Notes: generated by a model from the letters alone, not told the origin. DNA of 64,000 nt from JAJFUV01 sp964384215 (GCA_964384215.1 CAYLLB010000026.1:1-64000), one strand, 5' to 3'; positions 1-9,900 are shown, numbered from the stretch's first letter. Program-made: numbers and translations.

Positions 1-2051
1 ACGGCGGCCATCATCTTGACGTGGCCCATGTGGTGGATGAAGCGCACGCCGTTGGACGGCCGCAAGCTGCAGTCGAACACGGGCAGGTGCTCTTCCTTGA
101 GGTGCGGAGCGCCTTCGATGGTGCCGGTGGAGTCGATGTGGCTGACGATCTCCTCCACCTCTTCGGGCGTATAGCCCAGGCGGATGAGCGCCTGCGGCAC
201 GGTGTTGTTGACGATCTTGATCACGCCGCCGCCGACCAGTTTCTTGTATTTCACCAGCGCCAGGTCCGGCTCGATGCCGGTGGTGTCGCAGTCCATCATG
301 AAACCGATGGTGCCGGTGGGAGCGATCACCGTGACCTGCGCGTTGCGGAAGCCGGCCCGCCGGCCCAAATCGTAAGCTGCATTCCAGCATTCCCTGGCGC
401 CGGCGAGCAGGGACGCGGGCACGTGCTTCGGGTCGATGCGGTTCACCGCCTCCCGGTGCATTCGGATCACTTCGAGGAACGAATCCTCGTTCTTGCGATA
501 CTCGGCGAACGGGCCGCCGGCTTCGCTGATGCGGGCGCTGGTGAGGTAGGCCTGCCCGCACATGACGGCCGTGATGACGGCGGCAAAATCTCGCCCACGG
601 TCGCTGTCATAGGCGAGGCCCTGCGACATCAGCAGCGCGCCCAGGTTGGCGAATCCCAGCCCCAGCGGGCGGAACTTGTGCGAGTTAGCGGCGATCTTCT
701 CGGTGGGGTAGCTGGCGTTATCGACGATGATTTCCTGCGCCATGATGATGGTGTCCACGGCATGGCGGAAGGCCTCGACGTCGAATTGGCCGTCCGGACC
801 CACGAACTTCATCAGGTTGATGCTGGCCAGGTTGCAGGCGGAGTCGTCCACGAACATATACTCCGAGCAAGGATTGGAAGCGTTGATGCGGCCGGTGGTT
901 TTGCAGGGATTCCAGCGGTTTACGGTGGTGTCGAACTGCATACCGGGGTCGCCGCACTGGTGGGTGGCTTCGGCGATCATGTGCATCAGGTCGCGGGCCT
1001 TGTAGCGCTTCACCGGCTGGCCGCCCAGCACGGCGCGGGTCCACCACTCGCGGTCCTCGACCACCGCGAGCATGAACTCGTCGGTGGCGCGCACGCTGTT
1101 ATTGGCGTTCTGGAAAAAGATGGAGCTGTAAGCGTCGCCGTCCAGCGAAGGGTCGTAGCCGGCGTCGATCAGCGTGTGGGCCTTCTTTTCTTCCTTGGCC
1201 TTGCACCAGATGAACTTTTCGATGTCGGGATGGTCGGCATTCAGGATGACCATCTTGGCCGCGCGGCGCGTTTTGCCACCGCTCTTGATGACGCCGGCGA
1301 AGGCGTCAAAGCCCTTCATGAAACTGAGGGGGCCGGAAGCGCGGCCTCCGCCGGAAAGGATGGCATTCTCCTCGCGGAGCGTGGACAGGTTGGTGCCCGT
1401 GCCGGAACCCCATTTGAACAGCATGCCTTCGGTTTTGGCCAGGTCCAGGATCGACGTAAGCGAGTCTTTCACCGAGACGATAAAGCAGGCCGAACATTGC
1501 GGCCGCGGCTGGCCGCTCTCCAGCTGGCAGATGGTGTCCGTGGTCTCGTCGTAGTACCAGCCGTAACCACGCGCCTCCTTCACGCCAACGTTGAACCAAA
1601 CCGGGGAGTTGAAGCAGGCCTTCTGCGTCAGCATGAGGTGGGTCAGTTCCAGGCGGAAGTTCTCGGCGTCCTCCGGCGCGGCGAAGTACTGGCCGTGCGC
1701 ACCCCAATCGGCGATGGTATCCACCACGCGATGGACCAGTTGCGCAACGCTGTGCTCGCGCTCGGGCGACCCGAGCTTGCCGTGGAAGTACTTGCTGGCC
1801 ACGATGTTGGTGGCGGTCTGCGACCAGTCGGCGGGGATCTCGATATCGCGCTGCTCGAAAATTACCGCGCCCTTCTCGTTTCCAATAGAAGCGGTGCGCA
1901 AATCCCACTGAATTTCATCGTAGGGAGTCCTGCCGGCTTCAAGCCCGGCAGTGAAGTGGCGGGGGAACGAGACACCGGTACGCGCCGGTTTAGGAGAAGT
2001 GCCCTGGAGCTGTTGAGCTCTGGGGCTGAGGTTGACGCTTAGCTGACCCAT
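1..2051 (-). CDS. nrdJ: Vitamin B12-dependent ribonucleoside reductase (class II), 5' part
   Basis: Class II ribonucleotide reductase, which reduces ribonucleotides to deoxyribonucleotides with adenosylcobalamin as radical source and works with or without oxygen. The frame is open from the ATG at 2051 (AAGGA lies 8 bases upstream) to the window edge, giving 683 residues; the C-terminal part is outside. Visible landmarks are the NSPVWFNVG segment, a PQCSACF cysteine pair, and the active-site N-P-C-S-E motif at residues 393-397, whose Cys395 and Glu397 fit the thiyl-radical cysteine and catalytic glutamate of the family. A long open frame on the plus strand over the same bases is a GC-driven shadow. 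Two NrdR-type boxes lie 45-90 bases upstream, so repression by NrdR is likely. Confidence 0.96.
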   Translation of the reverse strand, partial: MGQLSVNLSPRAQQLQGTSPKPARTGVSFPRHFTAGLEAGRTPYDEIQWDLRTASIGNEKGAVIFEQRDIEIPADWSQTATNIVASKYFHGKLGSPEREHSVAQLVHRVVDTIADWGAHGQYFAAPEDAENFRLELTHLMLTQKACFNSPVWFNVGVKEARGYGWYYDETTDTICQLESGQPRPQCSACFIVSVKDSLTSILDLAKTEGMLFKWGSGTGTNLSTLREENAILSGGGRASGPLSFMKGFDAFAGVIKSGGKTRRAAKMVILNADHPDIEKFIWCKAKEEKKAHTLIDAGYDPSLDGDAYSSIFFQNANNSVRATDEFMLAVVEDREWWTRAVLGGQPVKRYKARDLMHMIAEATHQCGDPGMQFDTTVNRWNPCKTTGRINASNPCSEYMFVDDSACNLASINLMKFVGPDGQFDVEAFRHAVDTIIMAQEIIVDNASYPTEKIAANSHKFRPLGLGFANLGALLMSQGLAYDSDRGRDFAAVITAVMCGQAYLTSARISEAGGPFAEYRKNEDSFLEVIRMHREAVNRIDPKHVPASLLAGARECWNAAYDLGRRAGFRNAQVTVIAPTGTIGFMMDCDTTGIEPDLALVKYKKLVGGGVIKIVNNTVPQALIRLGYTPEEVEEIVSHIDSTGTIEGAPHLKEEHLPVFDCSLRPSNGVRFIHHMGHVKMMAA

Positions 2052-2095
2052 GTTGAAATCCTTGTCCAGAGAAAAAAGCCGCACTGTCAGAGATA

Positions 2096-2141
2096 CCCCA
2101 ATATATAGGGGCTCGTCAAGAACTTTATCTATATACAGTGC
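2096..2141. promoter_or_regulatory. Tandem NrdR-box-like repeats upstream of nrdJ
   Basis: Two near-palindromic AT-centred 16-mers, CCCCAATATATAGGGG (2096-2111) and TATCTATATACAGTGC (2126-2141), each match about 11 of 16 positions of the NrdR consensus ACACTATATATAGTGT. Their equivalent positions are 30 bases apart, about three helix turns, which is close to the spacing known for paired NrdR sites. They sit just upstream of the nrdJ start codon, where NrdR would repress a ribonucleotide reductase. The matches were made by eye. Confidence 0.72.
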
Positions 2142-2151
2142 ATCACTTTGC

Positions 2152-2204
2152 GGGCGGCCCGGACGAGGTTTTCACCCTCCGGCGCGTGCCGCCCCCGTTT
2201 TTTT
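2152..2204 (+). terminator. GC-rich hairpin followed by a T7 tract
   Basis: Arms GGGCGGC (2152-2158) and GCCGCCC (2188-2194) pair perfectly. The inner CCGG/CCGG segments extend the stem, with a bulge on the right arm. A run of seven T at 2198-2204 follows on the plus strand, which is the form of an intrinsic terminator. Both flanking genes run on the minus strand, so the orientation is odd. It may stop antisense transcription out of nrdJ, or act as a weak end for the methyltransferase gene at 2216-2842. Confidence 0.5.
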
Positions 2205-2215
2205 GTCAAGTACCA

Positions 2216-2842
2216 CTACCGGACGTAGCTGATGGATAGTCCGGACGGGCCTACAGTGATGAATTCAGTTTTAAGTGCAGGATTTGTCCGTATTTCCTCG
2301 AGGAAATCTTCCATTTCGGACGCTTGAGATTTTACGTTGTGAGCGGCGATCGCTCCGCCGGGGCGCATCTTGGACAGCACCATCTTCAGATAGCGGACGT
2401 AGTCGGGTTTCCAGGCGTCGATGAAGACGAGGTCGAACGGTCCGTCGATTTTGGGGACCTCTTTGAGGGCGTCAACCAACCGCAGGTCAGCGTAAGAGGA
2501 GAGGCCGGCGAGGCGGAAATTTTCCACGGCCTCGCCGTAACGGCCCCTGTCGATATCGAGCGAAATGAGCTTGCCGCCCGTCTGGCTCAGGCCCAGGGCG
2601 AGCCAGATGCCCGAATATCCGTGTGAGGTGCCGATTTCGAGAACGCGCCTGGCGTTCAGCTTGACCACCAGGTTGGAGAGATATTCACCCTCGGCGGGGG
2701 CAATGTTCATCATGCCGCGCTGGCTCGCGACCATGCGGTCGAGTTGCGCCAGCGCTTTCTGGCGCTGGGTTGACCCACCATCGCCGGCCGGGCAGACGGA
2801 AATCGCAAAGACCAGGAGAGAGGGGACAGCCAGAATGCGCAT
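2216..2842 (-). CDS. Exported SAM-dependent O-methyltransferase-like protein
   Basis: A 208-residue class I SAM-dependent methyltransferase of the O-methyltransferase family 3 / Methyltransf_24 type. Residues 1-19 form a hydrophobic signal peptide, so the enzyme should act outside the cytoplasm, which is unusual for a SAM-dependent enzyme. The SAM-binding motif VLEIGTSHGYSG lies at 67-78, the acidic strand-2 end LDID at 95-98, and the FIDAWKPDY segment at 140-148, where family members place metal and substrate residues. The length matches the family once the leader is removed. The substrate is unknown. It lies 81 bases downstream of the DUF6544-like gene on the same strand and could be co-transcribed. 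Confidence 0.8.
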   Translation of the reverse strand: MRILAVPSLLVFAISVCPAGDGGSTQRQKALAQLDRMVASQRGMMNIAPAEGEYLSNLVVKLNARRVLEIGTSHGYSGIWLALGLSQTGGKLISLDIDRGRYGEAVENFRLAGLSSYADLRLVDALKEVPKIDGPFDLVFIDAWKPDYVRYLKMVLSKMRPGGAIAAHNVKSQASEMEDFLEEIRTNPALKTEFITVGPSGLSISYVR

Positions 2843-2923
2843 ACAACTATATTCTACCGAGGCGGCGACTGCCGGGTTGCGGAAAGATGGGACGCACGAT
2901 TCTTCCGCTCAAGCGGATCCGTG

Positions 2924-3601
2924 TCAGCGGAGAACGTGAAAATCAGTAATGCGGGCTCGCCAGTACGTAAACGGCCCTTCGGGAAGATGCCAGGCTACCT
3001 CAGCGATGGCCGGCACACGAACGCCGTCGAACACCTTGTGCTCGCGAAAGGTCCCCGACCAAGCGGTTTCCACCAGCGACTTGCCAACCATGCGGGGACG
3101 CCTGGACGTGGCGGCGCCGCGCACTGTTCCGTCGTCATCCACCTCAAACTCGACCGCCGCCTGGGTCCTTCCGTCATCGAATGTGGCACGCAGTTTGCCG
3201 GTTTCCGTTACATCCCATTTGATTTGCGGCGCCTCGCGGAACGCGGACGGGCACCAGGGAAGCTCGGCCAAGCCACGCATTGCCTCGCCCTTGTCCGTGG
3301 CCGGGCCACGCGAGCTTGCCACCGGCACGACGCCGTAAACCAGGGCCGTGAGCTTTCCTTTGCCGGCCTCAAAAGAATCGACGACACGAGCCCGTACGAG
3401 AGGCGCCATGCGCACCCACGCCTGCCAGCGGAACTCAATGCCGCCGCCGAGGAACCACTCCTCCGCCTTGAAAGGCATCCATGGGCGGCCGGGAGCGAAA
3501 CGCATCTCGCCCTCTTGCCGCAACCACGTGCCGCGGCACTCGACTGCGCCCGCTGGCATCGCGCACTGTCTGATTCGCTCCAGCAGAGCAACCGGTCGCA
3601 T
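2924..3601 (-). CDS. DUF6544-like (formerly DUF6920) protein of unknown function
   Basis: A 225-residue protein whose pattern agrees with the DUF6544/DUF6920 family: PWMPFKAEEWF at 40-50, a following FRWQAWVRMAPLVRARVVDSF stretch, and the RGP...GEAMRGLAELPWCPSAF block at about 98-121. No catalytic function is established for the family and no transmembrane segment is evident. The start is the first in-frame ATG, and the N terminus is short before the first conserved block, so a small loss there is possible. The family call rests on remembered motif similarity. Upstream, 3602-3723 shows no recognisable signal. Confidence 0.62.
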   Translation of the reverse strand: MRPVALLERIRQCAMPAGAVECRGTWLRQEGEMRFAPGRPWMPFKAEEWFLGGGIEFRWQAWVRMAPLVRARVVDSFEAGKGKLTALVYGVVPVASSRGPATDKGEAMRGLAELPWCPSAFREAPQIKWDVTETGKLRATFDDGRTQAAVEFEVDDDGTVRGAATSRRPRMVGKSLVETAWSGTFREHKVFDGVRVPAIAEVAWHLPEGPFTYWRARITDFHVLR

Positions 3602-3723
3602 GGCTTTCTCACGTCAAATGATAACAACTCCGGGCGGATTGACAGATGTAGCGTGATCGCAAACCGGGACGCAGTTACCAAGTAGTCAGTTTTTGTGAGA
3701 AATTCATGGCCTGACATCTGCCA

Positions 3724-4875
3724 TCAAAGCGGAGTCGAAGGGTTCCTGATCTGCTCTGCGAACCATTCTATCGCGTCGAGGAACTGCGACATGGATTGCT
3801 GCGCATTGAGTAACGACATCTCAAAGGAGGGCCGTCGGGTGAATGCATCAGGTGGAATCACAACACCTGGGATCATGTTCATTCGTGACGCCAGGGATTC
3901 CATCAGTTCCTGCGACACGGAGCGTTGCCGAAGCCACTGGAACTGTATTTCGATGCGACCATATGTCCACATCGCAAATGGGAAGTATCTCGTGCCGCCG
4001 GATGTGAAACCAGGGAAACATGAACCATCTCTTCGACCTTGCCCCCACCAGAGATTCGGGCAGTGTGATGGGGCCCATTCCAGTATTCTCGTCGCAACGG
4101 AAACCTCTTCAGCGCCCCGACGTTCAAGCAATGCGTTCAGAAAAGACTCGCGATCCCACTGAATCGACGTGCCGGCATCCTTTGTGGCACCTCTCTTCGT
4201 GGAGCAGATTACGCTTGGCACGAGTGTGCGAACGCCTGTCCCAACGTACTGCCGGATTTCAATGGCGAGAACCTCCGCGGGTTTCATCTGCTCGTTAAGG
4301 AACTCGACTACCCGGCGAAGTTCGGGCGGCACTTCATCCGCCGCGAAGATGAGGCGGACCTTACCGGCGCGTAGGTTCGTTTCCACGGTGTCCCAGAATC
4401 GGGTGACCGCACCGGCGCCTTCTCTCATTCCACCGCAGCCGATGAACTCAGCGACAACCACGTCCGGTTCAGACCCTCGTTCTCGACAAGTCTCTTCGAA
4501 CTGTTGTCGGATACTCTCCACCGGCCAGTAGAGGACAGCATTGGCGGCGTAGTCAAGCATCTGGCCGACGACTTCACGCCGGATGCGAGTGTCCGTACTG
4601 CGTTTCACTTCCACGAATGTTGGTATTCCGTTTTGGTCGATGAAAACATGATCCAACGACCAACGCTCCGCACCATTCTCTTCATCGGGGACTCCAGCCT
4701 CCCGCGCCACCAACAGCCATTTGACAGGCGTGGTGCCACTCATCTGGTCTCCTGCCAGCACATTTGGATACTTGGCCAATAACTCCTGGAGCAATCGTTC
4801 GGAGTCGTAGCGTTGATCGCTCATCTCAACAATTTCGCCCGCTTTGTTGATTAAGAAGATGGTTGGGATCGGCAT
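3724..4875 (-). CDS. Orphan PD-(D/E)XK nuclease-like protein
   Basis: A 383-residue protein when begun at the ATG at 4875; the frame opens at a GTG at 4938, but the segment from MPIPTIFLI onward looks like the conserved start. The N-terminal region holds a restriction-endonuclease-like core: an Asp near residue 75 (LDHVFID), the E-x-K pair at 89-91 (FVEVKR), and a Q-x-x-x-Y at 105-109, as in RecB/NucS-like PD-(D/E)XK nucleases. The C-terminal 200 residues match nothing I recognise. No restriction methylase, helicase or toxin-antitoxin partner is adjacent. The DNA looks less GC-rich than its neighbours by eye, which would fit acquisition by transfer. A DNA-targeting or defence role is inference. 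Confidence 0.62.
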   Translation of the reverse strand: MPIPTIFLINKAGEIVEMSDQRYDSERLLQELLAKYPNVLAGDQMSGTTPVKWLLVAREAGVPDEENGAERWSLDHVFIDQNGIPTFVEVKRSTDTRIRREVVGQMLDYAANAVLYWPVESIRQQFEETCRERGSEPDVVVAEFIGCGGMREGAGAVTRFWDTVETNLRAGKVRLIFAADEVPPELRRVVEFLNEQMKPAEVLAIEIRQYVGTGVRTLVPSVICSTKRGATKDAGTSIQWDRESFLNALLERRGAEEVSVATRILEWAPSHCPNLWWGQGRRDGSCFPGFTSGGTRYFPFAMWTYGRIEIQFQWLRQRSVSQELMESLASRMNMIPGVVIPPDAFTRRPSFEMSLLNAQQSMSQFLDAIEWFAEQIRNPSTPL

Positions 4876-5108
4876 CGGAAGGAAACGATCATAGCAAAAG
4901 GCAACACGTGCGCGTTCCGTTGCGCATTGCCGCGTCACCGAATGCTGGATGCCATTGCAGTGTCGAACTGCGTCGGTCGAAATGCGTCACCCTGAGAGGC
5001 TGTCGCGGAAAAGGTGACAGACGTCTTTGCAGCCACGTACAGCTGACTTCAACAGTCTGGGATCGCTGCGCGGCTTCCTGTCCACTGGTCTTTCCGCGGC
5101 CTGCCCGG

Positions 5109-5921
5109 TCAGACAAGGGCCAGGGGACGGATGGGCGAGCCGGTGGCGCCCGTGAGTTTGAGGGGGGCGGCCAGGAAGGCGAACTCGTAGCGGCGGTCGT
5201 GGGCCAGGGCTTCCAGGTTGAGATTCTCTATGATGTAAATGCCTTTCTTGGGCAGTAGATACACGTGCGCGAACAGCAGGGACCCGCTTTCGGGGTCTCG
5301 CTCACCGGGCGTGTCCCAGCTCATGTTGTCGCAGCCGACGGCCTTCACTCCGCGTTCGGCAGCCCATAGCGTGCCGGACTTCGCGACGCCGGCCGAATTC
5401 AGGTACGCAGCCTCGTCGTTCCACAAGGCGCCGTAGCCGGTGCGTACTAGCAGCACGTCGCCGGCGCGGACTTCCACCTGTTGCGCCTGGGCGCACGCAA
5501 CTAGTTCATCGGCCGGGATGCTGTAGAGACCCGGCAGGATCGAGACGCCCTTCCAACCAGCGACGTCGAGCAGCACGCCTCGGGCGGCGATGGGAGCGAT
5601 CTGTTCCACTCCCAGCTCGGTGAAGCCGGCGGCGGTCTCCACGCTTTCGGCCGGCACGCCGCCGAAAAGTTTGAGATCGCAGGCCTGGTGGCAGAGCGCG
5701 TCTATGTGCGTGCCGGTGTGCTCCATCATGGTCAGCATGCCGCTCGACCCGCTGCGCTGGCCGTTTAGATCCGGCTTGTAAGCGTCTCGATGCCGTCGGT
5801 GGAGCGCGTAGTGGTAGCCCGGCTTGTGCGATGGGTAGACGGGCATTCCGAAGTAGCGCGGCTGCTCCAGATCATAGACCTGAGCCGCGCCCAGCCGGTC
5901 AATCAGTTCGGAGGTCATCAA
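5109..5921 (-). CDS. Cyclase family protein (kynurenine formamidase-like metal hydrolase)
   Basis: A 270-residue member of the Pfam Cyclase family (PF04199), which includes kynurenine formamidase and isatin hydrolase. The metal-binding signature H-T-G-T-H-I-D is at residues 68-74, with a further His at 78. The start has two adjacent ATG codons; either is possible. Six bases separate it from the stop of the VWFA gene that precedes it on the same strand, so it may be read through from the 10.3 kb promoter region. The true substrate cannot be read from sequence: members act on N-formylkynurenine, isatin or other cyclic amides. No tryptophan-degradation genes are nearby. Confidence 0.85.
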   Translation of the reverse strand: MMTSELIDRLGAAQVYDLEQPRYFGMPVYPSHKPGYHYALHRRHRDAYKPDLNGQRSGSSGMLTMMEHTGTHIDALCHQACDLKLFGGVPAESVETAAGFTELGVEQIAPIAARGVLLDVAGWKGVSILPGLYSIPADELVACAQAQQVEVRAGDVLLVRTGYGALWNDEAAYLNSAGVAKSGTLWAAERGVKAVGCDNMSWDTPGERDPESGSLLFAHVYLLPKKGIYIIENLNLEALAHDRRYEFAFLAAPLKLTGATGSPIRPLALV

Positions 5922-5927
5922 TAATTA

Positions 5928-6935
5928 TTAGAATCCCGCGCGGGGACGATAGCCAGGGCGTGCGCGGACGCGGTACTTCCTGCCCACGTCGCTGGGGATT
6001 TCCACGGAAATCTTGCGGAAGCCCTCGTTGGGATTGGGTTGCGGGTAGTACGTGATGGTGTAGGAGTTGCCCAGGTCCTCGCGGATGCTCTCGAAGGCCT
6101 CCACTTGCTTCTGCCAGGTTTTGGCGAAGTAGGCTTTGCCGCCGGTACGGGCAGCGATGCGGCGGAAGACGTTGCTCGATATCGCGTCACGGTTGGCTTC
6201 CAGCGTGGAAATGACGTAGATGGGAATACCTTCGTCCTCGGCCACGGCGCGCACGTCGTCGGGGGCGAGCATGCTGGCGTTGTCGGGGCCATTGGAGAAG
6301 ACGATCACGACTTTGCGGCCGGGGACTTTGGCGGCGTCGCGCAAGGTGAGAAGCAGGCAGTTGTAAAGCGCCGCGTCGTCGCCGGCGACGGCCTTGCGGA
6401 GTCCGGTAATGGCATCGGTCCGGCTGCGCGTGAGCATAGCCACGCGCGAGAGATTGCGGCTGAACGTGTAGACGGCGACGGAATCGGCGCGGTCCAGGCC
6501 GCGCACGAAATCCGCGATGGCGTCCGAAGCGTAGACGAAGCCGCGGTACATGTAGTTGCTGGTGTCGAAGAGCACGAAGACATTGGTGCCCGCCAAGGTG
6601 TCGCTACGCGGCTCGCCCACCGCGGGAACGGTCTCGGTAACCGCGGGGGGGATAATGGGGCGGGTCTGCCCGCCTTCAAGCACTTGCACAGCGGGACGGT
6701 TTCCCTCGGCGAAGGTGGAAACCTTCTGGAGGATGCCGTCCTCGAGAATCCGGAAATCGCTGGGTTTCAGTCCGTTGACATAGCGCCCCTTGCTGTCGGT
6801 GACGGTGAAGCTGAGCACAACCATGTCCACCTTGACGCGAAAGATGGGCTGCTGCTCCTGGGCGCCAGTCCGCGGCGGGGCGGCGAGTGCTCCCGCGATC
6901 AGCGCCAGCATTGCGAATCTTCGTGAGTGTTTCAT
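5928..6935 (-). CDS. Secreted VWFA-related Acidobacteria-type protein
   Basis: A 335-residue secreted protein with the layout of the 'VWFA-related Acidobacterial domain' family (TIGR03436). It has a signal peptide (1-25, ending PRTGAQ), a beta-rich segment with LKPSDFRILEDG at 56-67, and a von Willebrand A fold from about 117. The MIDAS position reads D124-T-S-N-Y128, so the canonical DxSxS lacks its last serine. FSNGPDN at about 213-219 is the strand before the next metal residue. The start was placed at 6935 because AGGAGG lies 7 bases upstream, although the frame is open a little further. It follows the 1126-residue gene by 25 bases, so they probably form an operon. The ligand is unknown. 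Confidence 0.88.
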   Translation of the reverse strand: MKHSRRFAMLALIAGALAAPPRTGAQEQQPIFRVKVDMVVLSFTVTDSKGRYVNGLKPSDFRILEDGILQKVSTFAEGNRPAVQVLEGGQTRPIIPPAVTETVPAVGEPRSDTLAGTNVFVLFDTSNYMYRGFVYASDAIADFVRGLDRADSVAVYTFSRNLSRVAMLTRSRTDAITGLRKAVAGDDAALYNCLLLTLRDAAKVPGRKVVIVFSNGPDNASMLAPDDVRAVAEDEGIPIYVISTLEANRDAISSNVFRRIAARTGGKAYFAKTWQKQVEAFESIREDLGNSYTITYYPQPNPNEGFRKISVEIPSDVGRKYRVRARPGYRPRAGF

Positions 6936-6960
6936 GGCTATCCTCCTGTTGGGGCAGATT

Positions 6961-9900
6961 CTATTCCAGCGAAGCCTTCTGCTCACCGCCCGCGCCTTGG
7001 GAGAACCTGGCGCGTGCGCTTGCCGCTACCGTGCGCATGGAACGCAGCAGGGCGGGCCAGTCCTCCAGATGGGTGGCGAAAATCCGCTCCACGGTCTGCT
7101 GCGTCCACTCCGGGATCAGAATATTCAACTGCGCCGGCGCCACTTTGACGGCGTCGGCCACCGCGGCCCAGTAGAGCACGGTGGACTCCCAGCTCTCCGC
7201 CATAATCCGGCTGGAGTAGCCCATCAGGGTCGGGAAAGTGCGCAGATGCAGCAATTCTGGTTGATAGGAATTCGTGAGCACGGGTTTGGGGGTGCCGAAC
7301 AGCCGTGAGATCTCCCGGTCGCTCACGCGGTCCGGGACCGAGGCCGCCAGGCGCCGGATCTCGTCGGCGAGAACTCCGCCCGCGGCCGGATTCTGCTGAA
7401 GAACCCGGCGGGAGATGAAGTACATTTCCGACGGAGTGATTTGATCCAGCGCCGCGTTCACGTCGCCGGCTTCCAGCAGCCCGGCGACTTTACCGACTCG
7501 CGCCGGCGAGGCCTGCATCGACAGCGCCGCCAGCAGGTCTCGGCGGGTCCCGGGGTCGAAAACGCCTTCCGCCACCAGCGACTCGGCGTAATTCATATGC
7601 AGTCCCACCCAGCGCAACTGCACCGGCTCCACCCTCCACCAGCGCGGGACCTTCACGCTTAGGATCATTTGCGGGACCAGGTCTCCCCAGATGAGCGCCT
7701 GTTCGCGGGACGGAATCAGGAAGTTCTGCTCGGCTTCGGCCAGCGCATAGGCGAGGCCGGAAAGGGAGCCCACAAGCCGGCCTCCGGCGCTGGTTGGCCA
7801 GCCAGTGCCGTACACCTCGGTCTGCTTCCAGGTTTGCGGGGATGGTTGCATGCCCAGAAAGTCGTGGCTGCGCACGAACAACGGGTTCGTGTAGAGGATC
7901 TGCGCGCCGGGGGGCGCATAGTGCGCGTAGTTCATGCCCACAAGCGTGTCGCGCAGGAACGGCGTGAGCGCGCCGCGCAAATCGAGAAGCTTCCCGGCGT
8001 CGTTTCCGGCCTTCTCCACAGCCAGCCGCAGGTTGAGCTTGCGCTGCGTGTCGAGGTGTTTCTCGGTCCAATATCCAAAGGAGAGGGCATTCTTTTCGGC
8101 GCCGGACAGCGAGGCGCGAGGCGGCTGCACCTCCGCGATGCGGTTAGCCAGGCGCGCGAGCAGCGCCGCGTCGAGCTTCTCGCCCTTGGAAACACGTTCG
8201 AGGTTGTCGGCCAGTTCAAACAGTGTGTTGAGGCTCACCAGGCGCTGCGCCTCGAACGTGCGCATCATGTCCTGGACGAGGAGCGTGTGCGCCTCGGAGC
8301 CCGCCCCAGACGGCGCTCCCGCGAGCAGGCCGAGCAGTTTCTCCTGGGGGCGCGCATCCGCCGGCGAGCCGGCGGCTTTCAACAGCAGGTTCACGCCGGC
8401 GCGGCCGGCGTCGAACAACTCACGGGCATTGCGCGCCTGGCCAAACGGCGTGACAATGCCGGCAAACGCGGCATCCACCTCGCCAGCGGGCAATAGCTGC
8501 TGGCGGGTGAGGATCTGCCAGATTCCCACCAGCGACTGCAGGACGCCGGCCGCATCCGCACGGTCCAACTGATCCTTGATCTGGCTGACGTTCCTGGCAG
8601 TGTCCAAGTAAAGCAAAATGCTCTGGTCGCTCAGCTGGGGCGCTTCGCTGAACAGCTGGTATTGCGAGCCATAGAAGCGGTACTCGCGCGCCAGGCGGTC
8701 GACGGTGGCAGCCGCAAGCGGCTGCGCGCGCCGGCGCTCCACGTCGGTCAGGGCCATGAAGATCTTCAGCGGCTCGTTCTCGACCGCCTTGCGGCACAAA
8801 GCGAAGAGCGCTTCGACGACGTCATCGGCATCGTTCCAGGACGAAGCCAAGCGGGTCAGCTTCCCGTCGTACTTTCCGTGCGGGTGCTTGATGAACAGAT
8901 TCTTCCATACCTCGACGGAACCAGGGATATGCGGGCGCGAGTCCGCATCCATCCACAGCCGGGTGGTGAGCAACATCATGTCGGCGTTGGCGCGGAACAC
9001 GGGACGCGCGGGGCCCGGGCTGGTCACGCGGCCGCGCACGGCCATGTAAAAGCGCTTCATCCGCTCAGGCTCGGTGAGGTATTGTGCGACGGGTCCATGG
9101 ATGCGCGCGAGAGAATCGAAGAAGCTGGCCATCCATCCGTCGTCTTTCGAGATGAGGCGCTCGAAGAACGCGGCACCTTTGTCGGGGTCAACGCCGACCA
9201 ATTCCGCCCACATCTTGCGGGCACGCTCGCCGCCGGGGGTGACAGCCTTGCCGTCGCGGAGTTCGAACATCCCGCCATAGAAATCCAACACATGCGCAAA
9301 TGCCTTGATGCGTTGTACGGGCACGCTCTCACGCAGCCGGTCGGCCGTGGGCTTGTCCAGTTTGGCAAGACTGAGGTAGAGGCGGCAAAGGGAGGGATCC
9401 CCCAAGAACGCGTCAATGACCTCACCGGGCGCCTTCGGCTTGGCGCCCAGCCAATACTCGGCGGGGTAAAGCAGCGGGATGTGCGCGGGCTTGAAATCGT
9501 ACGTGAAAGGCCGGTTGGTGCGCAGGGCCTGTTCAAGCTCGGCTAGCGGGAATCCTGAGTCGACGGTGAGGAAGGCGCGCGTGGCGTTCACCGTTTCCAG
9601 TACCACGTCGCTGCCGCAACCGCCGCGCATCCGGTAGCCGAGGATACGCAGCAACTCTGCAGTCTGGGTGGATTCGCAGGCCGCGATGTGGATCTGCTTT
9701 GCATCGCCGGAAAGCCGGTCGAGCTCGCGCGCCTGGGAAAGGTAGCGCACGACAAGCTTCAGGTATTCGGTCTGGTCCAGCGCTTCGTTGCTGGCCAGGG
9801 CCTGGTAACCATTGGTAACCACATTGCGCGCCAGAGCGGGCATGACGTCTTCCAGGCGCAGGTCCGGCGAGAGCGCCGCCATTCGCGCGAACGACCGCAA

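Noticed and set aside
21..2042. A 673-codon open frame on the plus strand.
   Set aside because: It lies antisense to nrdJ, has low-complexity composition (Ala, Gly, Val, His, Asp) and no family resemblance. The minus-strand frame carries all the reductase motifs.
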